From Halothiobacillus neapolitanus (lineage in GTDB: Bacteria > Pseudomonadota > Gammaproteobacteria > Halothiobacillales > Halothiobacillaceae), in assembly GCA_020722165.1 (NCBI GenBank), contig DYLI01000013.1, forward strand, positions 1-22,461: a stretch of 22,461 nucleotides of DNA. Direction: 5' to 3'. Each line of letters starts with the position of its first letter. Position 1 is the first letter of the stretch. The notes beneath the pieces were generated by a model. It was not told where the DNA came from, did not search any database, and saw only the letters and a program-made list of their open reading frames with translations. Positions 15,600 to 22,461 of this stretch are shown one piece after another. The position numbers and the translations under genes were made by a program.

Positions 15600-17471
15600 A
15601 TGCCTATCTATCGCTCACGTACTACGACTCATGGCCGCAATATGGCGGGTGCACGTGCCTTGTGGCGCGCGACGGGCATGAAAGATGGTGATTTCGATAA
15701 GCCAATTATTGCCATTGCCAACTCATTCACTCAGTTTGTGCCAGGGCATGTACATCTTAAGGACATGGGGCAGCTTGTTGCGCGCGAAATTGAAAAGGCC
15801 GGGGGTGTTGCGAAGGAATTCAACACGATTGCGGTCGATGATGGTATCGCTATGGGGCATGGCGGTATGTTGTACTCCTTGCCTAGCCGCGATTTGATCG
15901 CCGATTCGGTCGAATACATGGTTAACGCCCATTGCGCCGACGCGCTAGTGTGTATATCCAATTGCGACAAAATCACGCCAGGCATGCTGATGGCGGCTCT
16001 GCGTCTGAATATCCCGGTTATTTTTGTGTCCGGCGGGCCGATGGAGGCGGGTAAGACCGCGCTTGCGGGTAAGGTCATCAAACTTGATTTGGTGGATGCC
16101 ATGATCGAGGCTGCGAATCCTAAAACCTCGGATGCCGATGTTGCGCAAATTGAGCGCTCGGCATGCCCGACTTGCGGTTCGTGCTCTGGAATGTTTACAG
16201 CCAACTCGATGAATTGCCTGACCGAAGCGCTTGGGCTTTCTTTGCCAGGAAATGGCTCGCTGTTGGCAACCCATGCGGATCGTGAGGATTTGTTTTTGGA
16301 GGCTGGACGCACGATTGTCGATATTGCCCGTCGTTATTATGAGCGGGATGATGAACGTGTATTGCCGCGTTCCATCGCCACTTTTGAGGCGTTTGAGAAT
16401 GCCGTGGCGCTGGATATTGCCATGGGCGGCTCCAGTAATACGGTGCTGCATTTGCTGGCCGCCGCGCACGAGGCCAAAGTCGAGTTCACCATGGCCGACA
16501 TTGACCGCATCAGCCGCAAAGTGCCGCATTTGTGCAAAGTTGCGCCGAGTATCCAGATTTATCACATGGAAGATGTGCATCGTGCGGGTGGCGTGTTTGG
16601 CATTCTTGGCGAACTTGATCGTGCTGATTTAATCCACACTGGCTGCCATACCGTACATGCGCCGACCATGGGGGAGGCGCTTGATCAGTGGGATATTGCC
16701 CGTCCGACGGTGAATGAGATTGCTAAAATCCGCTTCCTCGCGGGGCCTGCCGGCATTCCGACGCAGACCGCATTCAGTCAAGCCACACGCTGGCCGAGTC
16801 TTGATCTTGACCGCGCGCACGGTTGTATCCGTGATCTTGCTCATGCCTATAGCCAGGATGGTGGTTTGGCGGTGCTTTACGGCAATATCGCGCCGGAAGG
16901 TTGTATTGTTAAAACCGCCGGTGTGGATGCGGAAAGCCTAAAATTTACCGGGCCAGCGCGCATTTTTGAAAGCCAAGATGCCGCTGTTGAGGCGATTCTT
17001 GGCGACAAAATCAATGCGGGTGATGTGATTGTCATTCGTTACGAAGGCCCACGCGGTGGACCGGGGATGCAGGAAATGCTCTATCCCACCAGTTATTTGA
17101 AGTCGAAAGGCTTGGGTAAAGCTTGCGCCTTGATTACCGACGGGCGTTTCTCTGGTGGCACTTCGGGCTTGTCGATTGGTCACGTCTCGCCCGAAGCGGC
17201 AGAGGGTGGTGCGATTGGCCTAGTGGAAGAGGGCGATACGATTGTTATCGACATTCCAAACCGCACGATTGATTTTTCCGTGAGTGATGAGGAGATCCAT
17301 CGCCGTCGTGAGTCGATGGAAACGCGGGGCATCCACGCTTGGCACCCCGTGGCACGTGAGCGCGAAGTCAGCCATGCGTTACAGGCCTACGCTGCCATGA
17401 CGACCTCGGCTTCACGTGGTGCGGTGCGCGATATTTCCCAGCTCAAGCCGCGCATTGTGCATACGCTTTGA
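15600..17471 (+). CDS. ilvD: Dihydroxy-acid dehydratase
   Basis: IlvD dehydrates 2,3-dihydroxy-isovalerate and dihydroxy-methylvalerate to the keto acids that precede valine, leucine and isoleucine. The 623-residue product follows the E. coli [4Fe-4S] enzyme almost motif by motif: TTTHGRNMAGARALWRATGM, SNCDKITPG (Cys122), ACPTCGSCSGMF (Cys195 as cluster ligand), LDIAMGGSSNTVLHLL and DGRFSGGTSGLSIGHVSPEA. The ATG begins the conserved N-terminus; its Shine-Dalgarno is weak (GAG). The 83-base gap to the divergent HMA gene must carry its promoter, which I cannot place confidently. The last base is shared with the HopJ-family ATG. Confidence 0.98.
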   Translation: MPIYRSRTTTHGRNMAGARALWRATGMKDGDFDKPIIAIANSFTQFVPGHVHLKDMGQLVAREIEKAGGVAKEFNTIAVDDGIAMGHGGMLYSLPSRDLIADSVEYMVNAHCADALVCISNCDKITPGMLMAALRLNIPVIFVSGGPMEAGKTALAGKVIKLDLVDAMIEAANPKTSDADVAQIERSACPTCGSCSGMFTANSMNCLTEALGLSLPGNGSLLATHADREDLFLEAGRTIVDIARRYYERDDERVLPRSIATFEAFENAVALDIAMGGSSNTVLHLLAAAHEAKVEFTMADIDRISRKVPHLCKVAPSIQIYHMEDVHRAGGVFGILGELDRADLIHTGCHTVHAPTMGEALDQWDIARPTVNEIAKIRFLAGPAGIPTQTAFSQATRWPSLDLDRAHGCIRDLAHAYSQDGGLAVLYGNIAPEGCIVKTAGVDAESLKFTGPARIFESQDAAVEAILGDKINAGDVIVIRYEGPRGGPGMQEMLYPTSYLKSKGLGKACALITDGRFSGGTSGLSIGHVSPEAAEGGAIGLVEEGDTIVIDIPNRTIDFSVSDEEIHRRRESMETRGIHAWHPVAREREVSHALQAYAAMTTSASRGAVRDISQLKPRIVHTL

Positions 17472-17827
17472 TGGCTATGATTGAACGTATCGCTTCTTTT
17501 AGACTGAGGCTTCAAGCTGGGCTTGTCCCTTTCGCAGACACGTTGGCGCTAATTGGCGAATTGTATCGTTACACGCCGACGGCGTTTAGCAATGGCCTGG
17601 GTGATGATGCGCTTTATAGCCCCGCAGGCAGCAATGAAGGTTCGTGTAAGATTTTTGCCTTTGCACTACAAAATGGCTTCACCCCGGACGAAACTTTGGC
17701 CTGTTTTGGCGAGCATTATCAGGCCGTATTGGCCGACCCAGCGGGCACGGGGCATCCGAATATCCGCCTGTTTATGCGTGATGGCTGGGCGGGAATCCAC
17801 TTCGATGGCGCGCCGCTCGTGTCATAA
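17471..17827 (+). CDS. HopJ type III effector family protein
   Basis: The 118-residue product matches what I recall of the HopJ family: an N-terminal helical stretch (FADTLALIGELYRYTPTAF), then NGLGDDALYSPAGSNEGSCKIFAFAL, CFGEHYQAVLADPAGTGHPNIR and a C-terminal GWAGIHFDG. The family was named after a Pseudomonas syringae effector candidate but is common in free-living bacteria with no type III secretion. No secretion genes are visible here. The ATG shares one base with the ilvD stop (TGATG); a TTG at 17468 and an ATG at 17477 are alternatives. Coupling to ilvD suggests a cytosolic housekeeping role. The molecular function is not known to me. Confidence 0.8.
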   Translation: MAMIERIASFRLRLQAGLVPFADTLALIGELYRYTPTAFSNGLGDDALYSPAGSNEGSCKIFAFALQNGFTPDETLACFGEHYQAVLADPAGTGHPNIRLFMRDGWAGIHFDGAPLVS

Positions 17828-17880
17828 TTGCGTCACTTTTATTTAATCTGTTATTTCTTAATTTTTTTTCGGGAGTTGCG
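17828..17880 (+). promoter_or_regulatory. argG upstream region with candidate promoter and strong RBS
   Basis: The gap is very AT-rich. TTGCGT at 17828-17833 and TTATTT at 17851-17856 are 17 bases apart and could be -35 and -10 elements, each a poor match. A T8 run precedes the Shine-Dalgarno GGGAG at 17870-17874, well spaced from the argG ATG at 17881. No ARG-box operator is evident by eye. Confidence 0.3.
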
Positions 17881-19092
17881 ATGTCTGCGATTAAAAAGGT
17901 GGTTCTGGCCTATTCCGGTGGCTTGGACACCTCGGTCATTCTCAAGTGGTTACAAGAAGAATATCAATGTGAAGTGGTGACTTTTACCGCCGATTTGGGG
18001 CAGGGCGAAGAAGTCGAACCCGCGCGTGCCAAGGCGCAGGCGATGGGCGTGAAAGATATTTTCATCGAAGACGTGCGCGAAGAATTTGTGCGCGATTTCG
18101 TCTTCCCAATGTTCCGCGCCAACACGGTGTACGAGGGTGAATACCTGCTTGGCACCTCGATTGCCCGCCCGCTGATTGCCAAGCGTTTGGTGGAAATTGC
18201 CAACGAAACCGGTGCGGATGCGATTTCTCACGGCGCGACCGGCAAGGGGAACGACCAAGTACGCTTCGAGCTGGGTGCTTATGCACTCAAGCCGGGTGTG
18301 AAGGTGATTGCGCCGTGGCGCGAGTGGGATTTGAACTCGCGCGAAAAGCTGATGAGTTATGCCGAAGCGAATGATATTCCTGTTGATTTTGCCAAGAACA
18401 AGAAGAAATCACCATATTCGATGGATGCCAATCTGCTGCACATCTCCTATGAAGGCGGCGGCTTGGAAGACCCATGGTGGGGCGCGGAAGAAAGCATGTG
18501 GCGCTGGAGTGTGTCACCTGAAAATGCCCCGGATCAGGCCGAAGAGATTGTGATTGGCTATGAGAAGGGCGATCCGGTTTCCATTAATGGTGAGCGTTTG
18601 TCTCCGGCGAATCTGCTGCTCAAGCTGAATCAACTTGGCGGAAAACACGGTATCGGGCGTTTGGATTTGGTGGAAAACCGCTATGTGGGCATGAAATCGC
18701 GTGGTTGCTATGAAACACCGGGCGGCACGATCATGCTGCGTGCGCACCGTGCGATTGAGTCGATTACCCTTGATCGTGAAGTGGCGCATTTGAAAGATGA
18801 GCTGATGCCGCGCTACGCCAGCCTGATTTACAACGGCTATTGGTGGAGCCCGGAGCGTCGCATGATGCAAACCATGATTGATGCCAGCCAGGAGCGTGTG
18901 AATGGCGAAGTACGCTTGCGCTTGTATAAAGGCAATGTGATTGTCGATGGTCGCCGCTCGGAGCGCGATAGTCTGTTTAGTGCGTCGATTGCCACCTTTG
19001 AAGATGACCAAGGCGCATACAACCAGAAGGATGCCGAGGGCTTTATCAAGCTCAACGCACTCAGGATGCGCATTGCGGCCGGGCGCGGTTAA
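17881..19092 (+). CDS. argG: Argininosuccinate synthase
   Basis: ArgG condenses citrulline and aspartate with ATP to argininosuccinate, the penultimate step of arginine synthesis. The 403-residue product is the short (type 1) family form of about 400 residues. It has the PP-loop AYSGGLDTS at residues 10-18, FTADLGQGEE, and the citrulline- and aspartate-binding GATGKGNDQVRFE, followed by KKSPYSMDANLLHISYEGG. The ATG has Shine-Dalgarno GGGAG. A strong rho-independent terminator follows at 19120-19145, so the transcript ends here. Gene and context look ordinary. Confidence 0.98.
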   Translation: MSAIKKVVLAYSGGLDTSVILKWLQEEYQCEVVTFTADLGQGEEVEPARAKAQAMGVKDIFIEDVREEFVRDFVFPMFRANTVYEGEYLLGTSIARPLIAKRLVEIANETGADAISHGATGKGNDQVRFELGAYALKPGVKVIAPWREWDLNSREKLMSYAEANDIPVDFAKNKKKSPYSMDANLLHISYEGGGLEDPWWGAEESMWRWSVSPENAPDQAEEIVIGYEKGDPVSINGERLSPANLLLKLNQLGGKHGIGRLDLVENRYVGMKSRGCYETPGGTIMLRAHRAIESITLDREVAHLKDELMPRYASLIYNGYWWSPERRMMQTMIDASQERVNGEVRLRLYKGNVIVDGRRSERDSLFSASIATFEDDQGAYNQKDAEGFIKLNALRMRIAAGRG

Positions 19093-19119
19093 TTCCGCTG
19101 CTCGCTAAGTCATTTGTCT

Positions 19120-19145
19120 AGCCCGCATCCTGCGGGCTTTATTTT
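19120..19145 (+). terminator. Rho-independent terminator of argG
   Basis: AGCCCGCA (19120-19127), loop TCC, TGCGGGCT (19131-19138), then TTATTTT. A perfect 8-base GC-rich stem with a T-rich tail, 28 bases past the argG stop. The gloA Shine-Dalgarno begins just after it, so gloA should have its own promoter or depend on readthrough. Confidence 0.9.
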
Positions 19146-19161
19146 GTGGGGGGATTTAAGC

Positions 19162-19548
19162 ATGAGAATTTTGCACACCATGTTGCGCGTGGGCGATTTG
19201 GAACGCTCGATTGCGTTTTATACCGAGGTATTAGGAATGCGTTTGATGCGGCGCAAAGAATATCCAAGCGGCGAATTTACCTTGGCGTTTTTAGGCTATC
19301 AGGACGAATCCGAAGCCGCCGCGCTTGAATTAACCTACAACTGGGGCGTGACGCAGTATGAGATGGGCAATGCTTACGGGCATTTGGCGCTAGAAGTGGA
19401 CGATGTTTATGCAGCGGTCGAGGCCATTCGTGCGCGTGGCGGCAAAATTCTGCGCGAGGCGGGGCCGATGAATGCGGGTTCAACAATCATTGCTTTTGTC
19501 GAAGATCCGGACGGCTATCAGATTGAGTTGTTGGCGCCCAAGGTTTGA
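19162..19548 (+). CDS. gloA: Lactoylglutathione lyase (glyoxalase I)
   Basis: GloA isomerises the hemithioacetal of methylglyoxal and glutathione to S-lactoylglutathione, the first detoxification step. The 128-residue product is close to E. coli GloA (135) and is colinear with it: MRILHTMLRVGDLERSIAFY, LELTYNWGV, YGHLALEVDD and AFVEDPDGYQIELL. The four metal ligands are present: His5, the Glu in LELTYN, the His in YGHLAL and the Glu in YQIELL. The ATG at 19162 is preceded by GGGGGGA (19148-19153). A longer in-frame start at 19114 would run through the argG terminator and is rejected. Confidence 0.96.
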   Translation: MRILHTMLRVGDLERSIAFYTEVLGMRLMRRKEYPSGEFTLAFLGYQDESEAAALELTYNWGVTQYEMGNAYGHLALEVDDVYAAVEAIRARGGKILREAGPMNAGSTIIAFVEDPDGYQIELLAPKV

Positions 19549-19689
19549 GCGTGCTGCTTGTCGAAATTTATCTCTAAAATTATCAGTAGAAAAATCGGAT
19601 GCTAGGCAGGAACTTAGCGTTTCTTCCTTCTGTCACGCACAGACTTTTCCACAGAAAATGTGGATGACTTTTGAGTTCGGATCAAAAAT

Positions 19690-19878
19690 TTAGTCCACAA
19701 GTGTTGTCAAGGCCTTGACAGTGCTAATTGCAGGATTTTCTCTACGGAGCTTTGCCTGTAACCTATTGATTTTATTTGTTGAATTGTGGTTTGGTTGTTT
19801 TTTAACCAGATCTTCAGCAGCCCTTTTCTGATGCGGGTTGGCAAGGTTTTCAACGAGCTTATCCACAGCTTCATCCAC
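19690..19878 (-). CDS. Doubtful small hypothetical protein or gene remnant
   Basis: A reverse-strand frame from GTG at 19878 gives 62 residues (starting VDEAVDKLVENLANPHQKRA), hydrophilic, rich in Lys, Asn and Arg, with no family I recognise. It has no Shine-Dalgarno. The same frame stays open 14 codons upstream to a TAA without any standard start. An ATG at 19901 in the neighbouring frame would join it if the A7 run at 19891-19897 (plus strand) were one base longer. It overlaps the DnaA-like motifs, whose reverse complement would then encode Val-Asp-Lys. It may be a decayed gene, a frameshifted small gene, or chance. Confidence 0.25.
   Translation of the reverse strand: MDEAVDKLVENLANPHQKRAAEDLVKKQPNHNSTNKINRLQAKLRRENPAISTVKALTTLVD
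19705..19720. repeat. 16-base perfect palindrome in the gloA-hrpB gap
   Basis: TGTCAAGGCCTTGACA reads the same on both strands. It looks like a dimeric regulator operator and contains TTGACA on each strand, but no -10 at the right distance is apparent on either side. Function unknown. Confidence 0.5.
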
Positions 19879-19926
19879 GCCAAATGTGTGAAAAAAACCA
19901 TCCGATACTTTGCTTAAAAACTTTTA

Positions 19927-22461
19927 ATGTCCTCATTCGATTTCACTCAAATAAACCTACCCATCGTTGAGGCTCTACCTCAAATACGTCAGGCGCTAGA
20001 GCAAAAAAAACTGCTTGTGCTGGAGGCTGCTCCGGGTGCGGGGAAAAGTTCACTGGTTCCCTTAGCTTTGCTTGGTCAAACTTGGCTGGGGATGCAAAAG
20101 ATACTGATGCTGGAGCCGCGCCGGATTGCGGCACGCGCCACGGCAGAGCGCATGGCGGGCTTGCTTGGGGAACGCGTCGGCGAAACGGTCGGTTATCAAA
20201 TGCGCATGGAGCGGCGCGTGTCGCCATCAACCCGGGTTGTGGTGGTGACTGAGGGCATTCTGACCCGCATGTTGCAGGATGACCCCGCGCTTGAGGGCGT
20301 GGGTGCTGTTATTTTTGATGAATTTCACGAGCGCAGTGTGCAGGCTGATTTGGGGCTGGCCTTGTGTTTGCAAGCGCAGCAAACCCTGCGCGACGATTTG
20401 CGCCTGCTGGTGATGTCCGCCACGCTGGATGGCGTGGGTCTGTCCGAGCGTCTGGATGCAGCGGTGGTGCAAAGTGCTGGCAGAGTGTTTCCGGTGGCGG
20501 TGCATTACCTGCCGCCCGCGCGCGGCCTAGGACTGGAGGCGCATGTCGCTGTGGTAGTTAAACGTGCGCTGAGTGAGGTTGAGGGTGATGTGCTGGTGTT
20601 TCTGCCCGGCAAGCGCGAGATTCAGCGTGCGGCGCAAGCTTTAGCGGCGCAGGTTTTGCAGGCGGTGGATGTGTTGCCGCTGCATGGTGAACTGGAGCTC
20701 AAGGCGCAACATGCGGTGCTCAGCCGTGATGCTTCACGCCGTCGGGTGATTTTGGCGACCAATATCGCGGAGACCAGCTTGACGATTGAGGGTGTGCAGG
20801 CCGTGGTGGATAGTGGGCTGGTGCGCATGGCTCAGTTTGACCCCGCCACAGGCATGGCTCGCCTGGTGACGCAAAAAATCAGCCGGGCGAATGCCGAACA
20901 ACGGCGCGGACGTGCCGGGCGTTTGAGTGCGGGCGTGTGTTATCGGCTGTGGGGCGAAAGCGAGCATAACGCCCTGATGCCGCAGGCCGAGCCAGAAATA
21001 CAGCGCGCCGACATGGTGCCCTTGGCGCTGGAATTAGCAGCGTGGGGCGCGTCGGCGGATGAGCTTTTTTGGCTTGATGCGCCATCAAGGGCTCAGCTCG
21101 CGCTGGCGCAGCAAACCTTGCACGCCCTCGGCGCGCTGGACACCCATGGGCGTATCACGGTGCATGGTCGTGAGCTTGCCGCTATGCCGCTGCACCCGCG
21201 TTTAGCGCATGTGTTGCTGCGTGGGGCAGCGTTTGGACATGCGCGTTTGGCCAGTGAGATTGCCGCTTTGCTCTCGGAGCGCGACCTTTTGCGCGGGCAG
21301 ACCGTGCGGGTGCATAGCGATCTGGTATTGCGGCTTGACGTGTTGCGTCACGGCAAGGCAGCCCTGTCGGCCATGTATCACAGTGGGCTTGAAGTGGACG
21401 AGGCGGCGCGAGCGCAGGCACGACGGGTGGTTGATGACCTGGCACGGCGGCTTGCATCGCCACCAACGCAGGCGCATCACCATGAACAGGACATGATCGG
21501 CGTGTTGGTCGCGCTGGCTTATCCTGAACGGCTGGCCAAAGCAGCAGGCGAGGGGCGTTTTGTGCTGGCCAGTGGGCGCGCAGGGCAGCTTGATCGCCTC
21601 GATGTGTTGGCGCAAGAGCCTTGGTTGGCGGTGGCGCATGTGGGCTTGAATGACGCGCAGAGCGGCAACGCACGGGTGTTTTTGGCGGCGAAAATCAGTC
21701 TGGCTGCGATTGAACAGCATTTTGGCGAGCAGATTACGTCTGAGCAGCGTGTGGAGTGGGATGCACGCGCCGACGCGGTGAGCGCACGCGCCCAGCGTCG
21801 TCTGGGCAGTCTTTTGCTGGAAGACAAGCAGCTCTCTAACGTACCTGCCGAGGCCATGCAGGCCGCATTACTGCAAGGCATACGCGCCGCTGGCGTGGGC
21901 TGTCTGCCTTGGCACGAGGCGCACCAACAATGGCGCGGGCGGGTCATGTTGCTGCGCCGTGTTATGGGTGAAGCGTGGCCGGATGTATCGGACGAAGCGC
22001 TACTGGCCGGGTTAGATAATTGGCTTGCACCGTTTGTGCAGGGCATGAACCGGTTGGCGCACCTGGAACGGCTTGATATGAATATGGCCTTGCGCGCAAT
22101 GCTTGATTGGTCGATGCAGGCTGAACTCGAACGCCTTGCTCCCACACATTTGAGCGTACCCAGCGGCTCACAGATTGCCCTGGACTACGCGCCGATCATG
22201 GAGGGCGCGGCGCAGCCAGTGCTGGCCGTCAAATTGCAGGAACTTTTTGGTCTACACGATACGCCGCGTGTGCTTGAAAGTCGGGTGGCCGTGATGATTC
22301 ACCTGTTATCCCCGGCGAAAAAACCACTGGCCGTGACCCAGGACTTGGCCAGCTTCTGGCGCGGCGCGTATCAGGATGTACGCAAGGACATGCGCGGCAA
22401 GTATCCGAGACACCCCTGGCCGGAAGACCCGCAAAATGCCGTGCCGACCAAGTTGACGAAA
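19927..22461 (+). CDS. hrpB: ATP-dependent RNA helicase HrpB, 3' end cut by window
   Basis: HrpB is a DEAH/DExH-box helicase of the DHX family, cytosolic, whose physiological substrate in bacteria is poorly defined. The frame is open for 845 codons to the window edge. It shows APGAGKSS (Walker A, 35-42), LEPRRIAAR, DEFH (131-134), SAT (164-166), TNIAETSLTIEGV (motif V) and QRRGRAGR (325-332, motif VI), then the helicase-associated domain and the HrpB C-terminal domain. The closing RHPWPEDPQNAVPTKLTK resembles the extreme C-terminus of the family, so only a few residues are missing. The ATG at 19927 fits family N-termini but has no Shine-Dalgarno. Confidence 0.95.
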   Translation, partial: MSSFDFTQINLPIVEALPQIRQALEQKKLLVLEAAPGAGKSSLVPLALLGQTWLGMQKILMLEPRRIAARATAERMAGLLGERVGETVGYQMRMERRVSPSTRVVVVTEGILTRMLQDDPALEGVGAVIFDEFHERSVQADLGLALCLQAQQTLRDDLRLLVMSATLDGVGLSERLDAAVVQSAGRVFPVAVHYLPPARGLGLEAHVAVVVKRALSEVEGDVLVFLPGKREIQRAAQALAAQVLQAVDVLPLHGELELKAQHAVLSRDASRRRVILATNIAETSLTIEGVQAVVDSGLVRMAQFDPATGMARLVTQKISRANAEQRRGRAGRLSAGVCYRLWGESEHNALMPQAEPEIQRADMVPLALELAAWGASADELFWLDAPSRAQLALAQQTLHALGALDTHGRITVHGRELAAMPLHPRLAHVLLRGAAFGHARLASEIAALLSERDLLRGQTVRVHSDLVLRLDVLRHGKAALSAMYHSGLEVDEAARAQARRVVDDLARRLASPPTQAHHHEQDMIGVLVALAYPERLAKAAGEGRFVLASGRAGQLDRLDVLAQEPWLAVAHVGLNDAQSGNARVFLAAKISLAAIEQHFGEQITSEQRVEWDARADAVSARAQRRLGSLLLEDKQLSNVPAEAMQAALLQGIRAAGVGCLPWHEAHQQWRGRVMLLRRVMGEAWPDVSDEALLAGLDNWLAPFVQGMNRLAHLERLDMNMALRAMLDWSMQAELERLAPTHLSVPSGSQIALDYAPIMEGAAQPVLAVKLQELFGLHDTPRVLESRVAVMIHLLSPAKKPLAVTQDLASFWRGAYQDVRKDMRGKYPRHPWPEDPQNAVPTKLTK

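Larger units (their letters stand above)
19549..19926. other. 378-base intergenic gap with DnaA-box-like motifs
   Basis: No convincing gene fills this AT-rich gap between gloA and hrpB. Two exact matches to the DnaA consensus TTWTNCACA are present: TTTTCCACA (19645-19653) and TTATCCACA (19859-19867). One-mismatch relatives are TCATCCACA on the reverse strand (19659-19667) and TAGTCCACA (19691-19699); TCATCCACG (19871-19879) is a weaker relative with two mismatches. The first two motifs also form a hairpin, TCCACA-GAAAA-TGTGGA. A 16-base palindrome lies at 19705-19720. Neighbours typical of a gammaproteobacterial oriC (dnaA, mnmG, rpmH) are not in the window. The hrpB promoter should be here, but I cannot place it. 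Confidence 0.5.

Noticed and set aside
19549..19926. Chromosomal replication origin
   Set aside because: DnaA-like motifs are present, but there is no dnaA, mnmG, rpmH or parAB neighbour and no clear 13-mer melting repeats, so calling it oriC would overstate the evidence.
21182..22171. Long reverse-strand open frames
   Set aside because: They are antisense to hrpB in GC-rich sequence; hrpB itself has all its helicase motifs in one unbroken frame.

Overview
The window is a stretch of chromosome from a Gram-negative proteobacterium, most likely a gammaproteobacterium. The evidence is the long E. coli-type PurB, the IlvD, GloA and HrpB types, and the conserved run rpsB-tsf-pyrH-frr-uppS-cdsA-dxr-rseP-bamA-skp-lpxD-fabZ-lpxA, which encodes an LPS-bearing outer membrane. 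I cannot name the genus from the sequence. Nearly everything is housekeeping; I see no prophage, CRISPR array, tRNA, rRNA or complete insertion sequence.

Layout. Bases 1-872 (minus) are the 5' two thirds of purB. A 295-base divergent intergenic region follows, with a hairpin in the rpsB leader. From 1168 to 13767 all genes are on the plus strand: rpsB and tsf (translation, separated by a terminator-like hairpin), pyrH (UMP kinase) and frr (ribosome recycling), then a 109-base palindromic repeat. Next come uppS, cdsA, dxr and rseP, with stops and starts overlapping (undecaprenyl and phospholipid precursors, MEP isoprenoid pathway, site-2 protease), then bamA and skp (outer-membrane protein assembly), and lpxD, fabZ and lpxA (lipid A and fatty acid synthesis). 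The expected lpxB does not follow lpxA; a class II fumarase gene, fumC, lies 3 bases downstream instead.

Bases 15235-15516 (minus) encode a small heavy-metal-associated domain protein, convergent with fumC and divergent from ilvD. Then follow ilvD, a HopJ-family gene overlapping its stop codon, argG with a clear rho-independent terminator, and gloA. A 378-base gap (19549-19926) holds DnaA-box-like motifs, a 16-base palindrome and a doubtful minus-strand reading frame. The window ends inside hrpB, an ATP-dependent helicase gene that is almost complete.

The most unusual elements are the long palindrome just before the TTG start of uppS, the lpxA-fumC junction without lpxB, the ilvD-HopJ coupling, and the DnaA-box-rich gap before hrpB. 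I found no convincing new multi-gene system.
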